Positions 56,691-64,000 of a stretch of 64,000 nt of DNA are shown one piece after another. The stretch comes from Burkholderiaceae bacterium (GTDB lineage Bacteria; Pseudomonadota; Gammaproteobacteria; Burkholderiales; Burkholderiaceae_C). The notes beneath the pieces were generated by a model that saw only the letters and a program-made list of their open reading frames with translations, was not told where the DNA came from and did no database searches. The stretch lies in assembly GCA_913776825.1 (NCBI GenBank), contig CAJYPV010000007.1, positions 186,001 to 250,000 of the forward strand, read 5' to 3'. Within the stretch, counting starts at the first letter, position 1, and each line of letters begins with the position of its first letter. The position numbers and the translations under genes are program-made.

Positions 56691-57512
56691 TCAGCCGCGT
56701 TTTCTGCGGGGGGCGGCCGCGCTGACCTCGATGTCGCGGCTGCCCGTGCCGGCAAGGGGCGTCGGGCTGTCCTCCCGACCGTTCGCCGCCACCGCGCGGC
56801 CCGGCTGAGCGGCGGCGCGGCGCTGGCGCTGCTCGGCATCCGCCTGGCGCCCGGCGGGCGTGGCAAAACTGTCCAGGATGCGCTCCAGGCCCACGCCGGC
56901 TCGGCCGAGCGCGCCGGGGCTGCGCAGGAAGCGCGCATCGTGATGCAGGGACAGGATCAGTCCATGCATCTCGAAAAGAATCTGATCGGGATCGGCCTGC
57001 GGCACCAGATGGCCGGCATCCTGCGCCAGCAGGATGGCCTTGCGGATCGCGGCATGCCAGTCGCGCACCATGCCCACCAGCGCATCGCGCACCGGACCGG
57101 GCCGGTCATCGAATTCCACGGCGCCGCTGATGTAGATGCAGCCGGAGTCCACTTCGACCGAGGTGCGCTGCACCCAGCGCTCGAACAGCGCCCGCAGCCG
57201 CGGCAGGCCGCGCGGCTCGCGCAGGGCCGAGAAGAACACTTCTTCTTCGAACTTGGCGTGGTACTCCCGCACGACCGCGATCTGCAGCTCCTCGCGCGAC
57301 CCGAAATGCGCGAAGACGCCGGATTTGCTCATCTTGGTCACATCGGCAAGCGCGCCAATGGACAAGCCCTCCAGCCCCATGTGCGAGGCCAGGCCCAGCG
57401 CCGCGTCCAGGATCGTGGCGCGGGTCTGCTGGCCCTTTTGCAGCGAGCGGGTGCTGCGCCGTGGCGCGACCGCGCCTGCAGCAGGCTTGGGGGTGAGGGA
57501 AGGTGAGGACAA
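56691..57512 (-). CDS. TetR-family regulator of the fatty-acid operon (TTG start)
   Basis: The 273-residue protein has an N-terminal TetR HTH (GQQTRATILDAALGLAS through MSKSGVFAHFGSREELQIAV, about 28-80) and a ligand domain with a C-terminal Ala/Arg-rich tail. The only supported start is the TTG at 57510-57512, with no clear Shine-Dalgarno. A 12-bp palindrome 20 bp upstream should be its operator, so it represses itself and the downstream dehydrogenase operon until a fatty acyl-CoA binds. The ligand is inferred from the neighbouring genes. Confidence 0.88.
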   Translation of the reverse strand: MSSPSLTPKPAAGAVAPRRSTRSLQKGQQTRATILDAALGLASHMGLEGLSIGALADVTKMSKSGVFAHFGSREELQIAVVREYHAKFEEEVFFSALREPRGLPRLRALFERWVQRTSVEVDSGCIYISGAVEFDDRPGPVRDALVGMVRDWHAAIRKAILLAQDAGHLVPQADPDQILFEMHGLILSLHHDARFLRSPGALGRAGVGLERILDSFATPAGRQADAEQRQRRAAAQPGRAVAANGREDSPTPLAGTGSRDIEVSAAAPRRKRG

Positions 57513-57531
57513 GGGGGCCGAACAATAAAAC

Positions 57532-57543
57532 GAACGATCGTTC
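57532..57543. promoter_or_regulatory. TetR operator palindrome
   Basis: GAACGATCGTTC is a perfect 12-bp palindrome, 20 bp before the TetR start, with AT-rich flanks. This is the type of site bound by TetR repressors of fatty-acid genes in proteobacteria. Confidence 0.82.
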
Positions 57544-57726
57544 TATTTTGCAGACTTCCGACCCACCTGCGCAATCCTTGACCAGTGTTTTTTAGTGGTG
57601 ATGACCTAAAAAGTCTAGTCCCGCCGCCGGCCACCCCGACCGCAAGTGGCGGGCTGGCCGTCCGATTGCCCTGTCCCCGGGACCAGTTGGCTGACATAGA
57701 CTCAAGCCCATCAGGGAGCCGAACCA

Positions 57727-57864
57727 ATGAATAAGCCAGCAAATGGCGATTCGGCAGATGCTGTCGAGCGCAGGCTCGCCACGGCTCAGCCGCGCGAGTC
57801 GATTCGCCGTTGCCCCCTGTCTTCACCGAGGCAACGGAGGTCCCTTGCACGGCACTGGCGCTGA
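57727..57864 (+). CDS. Possible 45-codon leader ORF
   Basis: ATG at 57727 with GGGAG 9 nt upstream, 45 codons and a TGA. The product (MNKPANGDSADAVERRLATA...) has no recognised domain. It overlaps the proposed TTG start of the first CheW gene by 20 bp, so ribosomes finishing here could feed that start. It may also be a broken CheW N-terminus. Not firm. Confidence 0.3.
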   Translation: MNKPANGDSADAVERRLATAQPRESIRRCPLSSPRQRRSLARHWR

Positions 57865-58335
57865 ATCCGCATTTCTCCTCTGCCGGGTGCAGACGCGCCT
57901 GTGCGGCCTGCCGCTGGCCGCCGTCGAGGAAATCCTGCGCCCGCAGCCGGTGCGGCCGCTCGCAGCGCCGGTGGTGCATGTCCAGGGACTGGCCCGCATC
58001 CGCGGCCGCTGGGTGCCGGTGCTGGATCTGGCGGGGCTGCTCGGGCTCCCGGGCGGCACGGTGCAGCGATATGTCGTGCTGCGCAGCGGCGACCGCCAGA
58101 TCGCGCTCGCGGTGGCCGAGGTGCTGGGCCTGCATCGCCTGCCCGAGACCGCGATCGACGCCCTGCCCCGCCTGCTGCAGGACCCCGGCCACGCTGCGGT
58201 GTCCGCCCTCGCCGCCCGCGACGACGACCTGATCGCCTTGCTCGACGCGGCCCGGTTGCTGCCGGACGACTTCCTCGCGTCCGTGGCGCTGCTGGCGCCG
58301 CCGCCGGACGCGTCCCCACCGGAGGAGAGCGCCGC

Positions 58336-58339
<4 letters not shown>
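57845..58339 (+). CDS. CheW-domain protein (WspB-like), TTG start
   Basis: CheW proteins couple chemoreceptors to CheA. The 164-residue product has the CheW fold: AFLLCRVQTRLCGLPLAAVEEILRP, PVVHVQGLARIRGRWVPVLDLAGLLG and VLRSGDRQIALAVAEVLGLH. GGAGG lies 4 nt before the TTG at 57845. An ATG at 57743 in the same frame lacks a ribosome site and adds 34 residues with no CheW similarity. It is the first gene of the chemosensory cluster and overlaps the CheR gene by ATGA (58336-58339). Confidence 0.85.
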
Positions 58340-59840
<1,501 letters not shown>

Positions 59841-59844
<4 letters not shown>

Positions 59845-60449
59845 CCGTGTCCCTGCAGGCACCGAGCCCTGAACTCGATCTCAACCGCCCACCGGCGTCC
59901 GGCGCGGCGCCGACGGGCGCGGGCCTCGGCAGTGATGTCCGTCAGCAATTGCAGACCTGGCGAGACGCCTTCGACCAATCCTTCGCCCAGCCTCGACAGA
60001 CGGGCGAAGACGACACGCCGATGGACGTGCTGGGCATCCGGATTGCCAATGCGCCGTTTGCCCTGAATCTGGCCGATCTGGCCGGCCTGCTGCCCGCCAT
60101 GACGCCCACGCCCTATCCCGCCGATGCGCCCGGTTTGCTGGGCGTGATCGGTCATCAGGGTCAGGTGTTGCCGCTCTATGACCTGCAGTCGTTGATCGGT
60201 TTGGGCGCGGCGCCGCCGGCGCGTTGGTGGGTCGTCACCCGCGCGGCAGCGCTGGCGCTCGCCTTCGAGGGATTCGACGGTCAATGGCGACTCACGCGCC
60301 AGGACCGACTTCAGCAGACCGACGCTGCCGGCACCGGACTGGCGGTGCGCTGCGGCGGGCATTTGCGGCCGTTGATCGATGTGGCGGCGCTGATCGCCGG
60401 CATCGCCGATCGGACCGGCGCCGGCAACGGTCCGGCCCATCATCTTTGA
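59841..60449 (+). CDS. Second CheW-domain protein (WspD-like)
   Basis: The 202-residue protein has an N-terminal extension of about 50 residues and a CheW domain (MDVLGIRIANAPFALNLADLAGLLPA, GVIGHQGQVLPLYDLQSLIGLG, AALALAFEGFDGQWRL). In Wsp-type clusters two CheW proteins, WspB and WspD, link the receptor to the CheA-like kinase and this one fits WspD by position and length. It overlaps CheR by 4 bp and lies 16 bp before the receptor gene. Confidence 0.9.
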
Positions 60450-60465
60450 GCGGGGGAGACAAACG

Positions 60466-61926
60466 ATGTGGACATTCGGCAAGAAGTTGACCGTGGGCTT
60501 CGCCCTCTCGTTCCTGTTGCTGCTGTTGATCGGTGCCTTGTCTTATCGCGGCGTCGAATTCCTGACGAGGACCAGCCATGAGGTGAACCGCACGCACCAG
60601 GCCGTGGCCAGGATCGATGGCCTGCTCAGCGCCATGAAGGACGCCGAGACCGCGCAGCGTGGCTATCTCCTGACCGGCGACGACAGCTATCTCGAGCCCT
60701 ATCGGACGGCGGTCACCGAAGTGCCGCGCATGATCGTCCAGTTGCGCGGCCTGATCCGCGACAACCCGACGCAGCAAAGCCGGCTCAATCAGGCGGCGGT
60801 GATGATGGACAACCTGCTGCAGCTGCACAAGGAACGGATCGACACGCGCAAGGGCGCGGGCGAGGACGCCGCCATGCGCCTGGTCCGCATGGGCGACGGC
60901 AAGCGCCGGATGGACGAATTGCGACAAGTCATCGGCCAGATGGAAGATGCGGAGGAAGACACCCTCAAGCAGCGCGCCAAGGACGTCGAGGAGGCCGCCA
61001 GCTCGGTCCGCTCGGCGATTGGCTGGGGCACGCTGGCGGGCCTGGCGCTGGTGGTGCTGGCGGGCTTCACCTTGAACCGCGTGCTCGCCGGACAGATCGG
61101 CGCGGCGGTGCGCCACGTGCAGCGGTCGTCGGCCGAATTGCAGGCGGCGGCGAATCAGCAGGCCGCGGGCGCGCGGGAGACCGCCACCTCGATGACCGAG
61201 ATTTCCACCACCATCTCGGAGCTGCTCGCCACCTCGCGGCAGATCGCCGACAGCGCGCAGCGCGTCGTCAGCATCGCGGAACAGACGGCCGGCTTTGCCC
61301 GCGCCGGCGACGGCACCTTGCAGGCGGCGCGGGAAACCATCGCGGCCATGCGGCGCCAGATCGATCTGGTCGTCACCCACATGCTGGACCTGGGCCGCAA
61401 GTCGCAGCAGATCGGCGTGGTGCTGGACCTGGTCAGCGAGCTGGCGGAGCAGACCAACATCCTGGCGATCAATGCCACCATCGAAGCCACCGTGGCCGGG
61501 GACGCCGGACGGCGCTTCGGCGTCGTGGCCGACGAAATCCGCAAGCTCGCCGACCGCATGACCGCCTCCACCAAAGAGATCCGCCTGCAGATCGACGATG
61601 TGCGCGGCGCGGTGAACACCACGGTGATGGCCACCGAGGCCGGCTCCAAGGCGGTCGATGCCGGTGCCCGCCAGTTCGATGACGTGACCGCCACCTTCGG
61701 CCGCATCGCCGGCCAGGTGGTGACCACCACCGACGCCGCGCGCGAGATCGAGCTCTCCACCAAGCAGCAGGCCACGGCGGTGGAGCAGCTCAACATCGCG
61801 CTCTCCAATTCCGCTCAGGCCTCGCGTGAGACGGAGGCCAGCTCCAGCCAGACCTCGCAGACGGCCAATGAATTGGCCGAGACCTCCCGCAACCTGCTGC
61901 GCCTGGTCCAGGCCCAGCCCGCCTGA
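60466..61926 (+). CDS. CHASE3-type chemoreceptor (WspA-like) without HAMP
   Basis: The 486-residue receptor has TM1 (about 9-27), a periplasmic helical CHASE3 sensor (about 40-180, with DAETAQRGYLLTGDDSYLEPY), TM2 (about 186-206) and a cytoplasmic coiled-coil signalling domain. After TM2 the sequence goes directly into the coiled coil; no HAMP is visible. The signalling tip reads EQTNILAINATIEATVAGDAGRRF: compared with Tsr the arginine position 388 is Val343 and Glu391 is Asp346. Start and ribosome site (GGGGGAG) are clear. It is the input of this cluster, which probably controls something other than flagella. Confidence 0.92.
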   Translation: MWTFGKKLTVGFALSFLLLLLIGALSYRGVEFLTRTSHEVNRTHQAVARIDGLLSAMKDAETAQRGYLLTGDDSYLEPYRTAVTEVPRMIVQLRGLIRDNPTQQSRLNQAAVMMDNLLQLHKERIDTRKGAGEDAAMRLVRMGDGKRRMDELRQVIGQMEDAEEDTLKQRAKDVEEAASSVRSAIGWGTLAGLALVVLAGFTLNRVLAGQIGAAVRHVQRSSAELQAAANQQAAGARETATSMTEISTTISELLATSRQIADSAQRVVSIAEQTAGFARAGDGTLQAARETIAAMRRQIDLVVTHMLDLGRKSQQIGVVLDLVSELAEQTNILAINATIEATVAGDAGRRFGVVADEIRKLADRMTASTKEIRLQIDDVRGAVNTTVMATEAGSKAVDAGARQFDDVTATFGRIAGQVVTTTDAAREIELSTKQQATAVEQLNIALSNSAQASRETEASSSQTSQTANELAETSRNLLRLVQAQPA

Positions 61927-61943
61927 TCACTGGCGACCGCATC

Positions 61944-64000
61944 GTGGCCAAGGATCCCTACCGCTACTTCCGCGTCGAGGCGCGCGATCTGCTGCGTCAG
62001 ATGAGCGAAGCGGTCCTGGCTGCGGACCAGCGGCCCGATCCCGAGCTGCCTGCCCGCCTGCTGCGCCTGGCCCACACGCTCAAGGGGGCGGCCAGCGTGG
62101 TGCGACAGCCCGACATCGCCGCACAGGCGCATGGCATCGAGGATCTGCTGACGCCGCTGCGCGACAGCGCCCAAGCGCCGCGCCGCGACGACCTGGACGC
62201 GCTGCTGGGCTTGATCGACGCGGCGAGCCAGGCGGTAGCCTCGCTGGATCCGATCAGCGGCGCGGGTGCGGCGGGAAGTCCGACGGCATCGCCAGCGCCA
62301 TCCAGCGTGGCGAGTCCTCGCGGGGCGGCGCCGACGCTGGCGTCGACGACACACGCTCCGGCCGCCGACCGGCCCGGCGTTGCGGCGCTGCCGTCGCCGT
62401 CGCCGTCGCCATCGCCATCGACGTTGGACGGCACGTCCTCCACAGAGCCCGCCGCCACTGAGGCTGCCACACCGCTGTCCACGCCCTATCTCGACATTCC
62501 CCAACTGGTGCCGGAGGAAGTGGATGCCGTCAGCGCCGCCATCGCGCAGACGCAAGCCCATCTGACCGGTCTGCAACGTGCGACGGGCTTGCTGCGAGCG
62601 CTTCGCAATGAGCTGCCGCTGTCGCCGGACGATCTCGCCAGCCGGCTGGCCCGGATCGAGGACCAGTTGGAGCGCGGCACGCGTCAGCTGGGCCATGGTG
62701 TCGTGCAACTGCGCGACAGCGCCGAACAGTTGCGGCTGCTGCCGGCCTCGCATCTCTTTGGTCCGCTGCAGCGGGCAGCACGCGATGCCGCCCGCGCGCA
62801 AGGCAAGCGCCTGCAGTTCACGGGGCTCGGCGGTCAGGTGAAGCTGGAGGGCACGCTGCTCAATGCGGTGCTGAGCGCCCTGATGCAGGCCATTCGCAAT
62901 GCGGTGGCTCACGGCATCGAAGCGCCGGCCGCCCGCGTGGCCGCCGGCAAGCCTGAGCAGGGATTGATCGAGGTCAGCATTGAGCGGCGCGGCCGTCAGG
63001 TGCTGTTCAGTTGCCGTGATGACGGCGCCGGCCTGGACCTGGCGGCGATCCGTCAAAGCGCCCATCGACGCGGCATTCCCCACGCTGAGCAGTTGGCCGA
63101 CGACGCGCTCATCGACCTGCTGCTGCGCGGCGGCCTGAGCACCGCGCAGCAGGTGGATGCACTGGCGGGTCGGGGCGTTGGCATGGACCTGGTGCGAGAC
63201 ACCGCCGAACGCCTGGGCGGCCGCGTCACCTTGCAGAGCGAGGCCGGTCAGGGCACCACCGTGTCGCTGCTGCTGCCGATGCAGCTCTCGGCGGTGAAGG
63301 CCATCCAGGTGCAGGCCGGTGGCCGATGGGCCTGGGTGCCGCTGGCGGCGGTGCAACAGGTGCTGCAACGACCGGTGCTCAACGGCCAGCATCTGGCGGT
63401 GGGCGACGAACTCCTGCCGCATGTGGATCTGGCGGATCTGCTGTTCAGCGGCTCGCCGTCGCAGGCGGCTCGGGCCCATCCGTCGGCGCGGTCGGCGCTG
63501 GTGTTGCGTTGCGGCACGCAGCGGGCGGCCCTGGGCGTGGAAGCGCTGGAAGGCGTGGCCAGCGTGGTGTTGCGTCCGCCGCCCGCCCTGTTGCCCGACA
63601 GCCCGTTGGTCAGCGGGCTGACGCTGGACGCGGACCAGCAGCCGGTGCCGGTGCTCTCGCCCGACGGCCTGATTCAGGCGGCGCGCCAGGCCCGGCCCCG
63701 GCCGGTCGCCGCGCCGCCGCGCACGGCCACGGTGCTGGTGATCGATGACTCGCTGACCACCCGCATGCTGGAGCAGAGCATCCTGGAAGCGGCCGGCTAT
63801 CGGGTGCACATGGCCGCGTCGGCCGAAGATGGTCTGGAAGCGCTGCGACGCACGCGGTATGCGCTGATCCTGGTCGATGTGGAGATGCCTGGCATGAGCG
63901 GATTCGAATTCATCGAACAGCTGCGCGCCGATGCCGCGCTGCGCGACATTCCGGCGGTGCTGGTCAGCTCCCGCAATGCGCCGGAAGATCTGGCGCTGGG
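61944..64000 (+). CDS. CheA-type hybrid kinase with receiver (WspE-like, 3' end beyond window)
   Basis: The GTG at 61944 follows the receptor stop by 17 nt, without a strong ribosome site. The order of domains is: P1/Hpt with phosphorylatable His44 (RLAHTLKGAA); a Ser/Pro/Ala linker of about 80 residues with five tandem hexamers at 62391-62420; no P2 domain; dimerisation helices; the ATPase (MQAIRNAVAHGIE, DDGAGLD, GRGVGMDLV); a CheW-like P5 domain; and a receiver (VLVIDDSLTTRMLE, phosphate-acceptor Asp in LILVDVEMPGMSG). The window ends inside the receiver. This architecture is that of WspE, which phosphorylates the diguanylate cyclase WspR. Confidence 0.93.
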   Translation, partial: MAKDPYRYFRVEARDLLRQMSEAVLAADQRPDPELPARLLRLAHTLKGAASVVRQPDIAAQAHGIEDLLTPLRDSAQAPRRDDLDALLGLIDAASQAVASLDPISGAGAAGSPTASPAPSSVASPRGAAPTLASTTHAPAADRPGVAALPSPSPSPSPSTLDGTSSTEPAATEAATPLSTPYLDIPQLVPEEVDAVSAAIAQTQAHLTGLQRATGLLRALRNELPLSPDDLASRLARIEDQLERGTRQLGHGVVQLRDSAEQLRLLPASHLFGPLQRAARDAARAQGKRLQFTGLGGQVKLEGTLLNAVLSALMQAIRNAVAHGIEAPAARVAAGKPEQGLIEVSIERRGRQVLFSCRDDGAGLDLAAIRQSAHRRGIPHAEQLADDALIDLLLRGGLSTAQQVDALAGRGVGMDLVRDTAERLGGRVTLQSEAGQGTTVSLLLPMQLSAVKAIQVQAGGRWAWVPLAAVQQVLQRPVLNGQHLAVGDELLPHVDLADLLFSGSPSQAARAHPSARSALVLRCGTQRAALGVEALEGVASVVLRPPPALLPDSPLVSGLTLDADQQPVPVLSPDGLIQAARQARPRPVAAPPRTATVLVIDDSLTTRMLEQSILEAAGYRVHMAASAEDGLEALRRTRYALILVDVEMPGMSGFEFIEQLRADAALRDIPAVLVSSRNAPEDLAL
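62391..62420 (+). repeat. Hexamer tandem repeat in CheA linker
   Basis: CCGTCG is present three times, then CCATCG twice, coding for a Ser-Pro run (PSPSPSPSPS) in the linker after the P1 domain. Copy number could vary by slippage without shifting the frame. Confidence 0.85.

Noticed and set aside
51889-56808. A very long plus-strand open frame (over 1,600 codons) opposite the beta-oxidation genes
   Set aside because: It is the mirror image of GC-rich minus-strand genes with strong family motifs. It is rich in His, Arg, Gln and Gly without any domain, as expected for an antisense frame. The same holds for the long antisense frames over ddlB/ftsQ, murC, murF/murE and ftsI.
57810-58232. A separate plus-strand gene in another frame across the first CheW gene
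   Set aside because: It has no ribosome site and gives a Cys/Arg-rich product without a domain, whereas the CheW frame is clearly conserved.

Overview
This window comes from a GC-rich betaproteobacterium of the order Burkholderiales. The gene content and protein style fit the Roseateles/Mitsuaria/Rubrivivax neighbourhood; genus is an inference from family resemblance, not from a database search. The sequence opens inside ftsA and closes inside a cheA-like gene. It carries one structural RNA (RNase P RNA) and no tRNA, rRNA, CRISPR array or recognisable insertion sequence.

1-16.6 kb, minus strand: the complete division and cell-wall (dcw) operon in the order mraZ-rsmH-ftsL-ftsI-murE-murF-mraY-murD-ftsW-murG-murC-ddlB-ftsQ-ftsA, mostly joined by 4-bp ATGA overlaps. 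Its promoter is readable: a -35/-10 pair followed by MraZ-type boxes at 10-bp spacing. MurD carries an unusual low-complexity insertion of about 215 residues, and rsmH contains a short internal patch of foreign-looking codon use.

16.6-26 kb: mixed single genes: a metallo-beta-lactamase-fold hydrolase divergent from a TetR regulator across a palindromic operator, a chemoreceptor, a Tat-type polysaccharide deacetylase, an alpha-carbonic anhydrase, a Bcr/CflA-type exporter and a Gfo/Idh/MocA oxidoreductase. 25.9-26.3 kb: rnpB on the minus strand, followed by a 9-bp tandem repeat.

26.4-39.3 kb: two tandem lipoproteins, a GNAT acetyltransferase, cysteine synthase, an exported trypsin-like protease translationally overlapping a membrane protein with a degenerate FHA domain, an exported cyanophycinase-like peptidase divergent from a TonB-dependent receptor, pyrC, and a heptad-repeat membrane coiled-coil protein.

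39.5-47.9 kb: a gltIJKL glutamate/aspartate ABC uptake operon with a LysR regulator upstream, an Atm1/ABCB-type ABC exporter divergent from a YciA-like thioesterase, and a DctA-type dicarboxylate symporter. 47.9-49.5 kb: a Fic-domain gene overlapping a winged-helix, AbiEi-like gene. This pair lies between two copies of an 11-bp sequence that includes the dctA stop codon, and each copy is followed by a plus-strand terminator, so it looks like a small inserted toxin-antitoxin-like cassette.

49.7-57.5 kb: a fatty-acid beta-oxidation operon (TetR regulator, acyl-CoA dehydrogenase, DUF2147 protein, FadN-like dehydrogenase/hydratase, thiolase) ending at a strong terminator, then a separate enoyl-CoA isomerase-like gene. 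57.7-64 kb, plus strand: a Wsp-like chemosensory cluster (CheW, CheR with a C-terminal repeat region, second CheW, CHASE3-type chemoreceptor, CheA-receiver hybrid). Its receptor lacks a clear HAMP domain and has an altered signalling tip.
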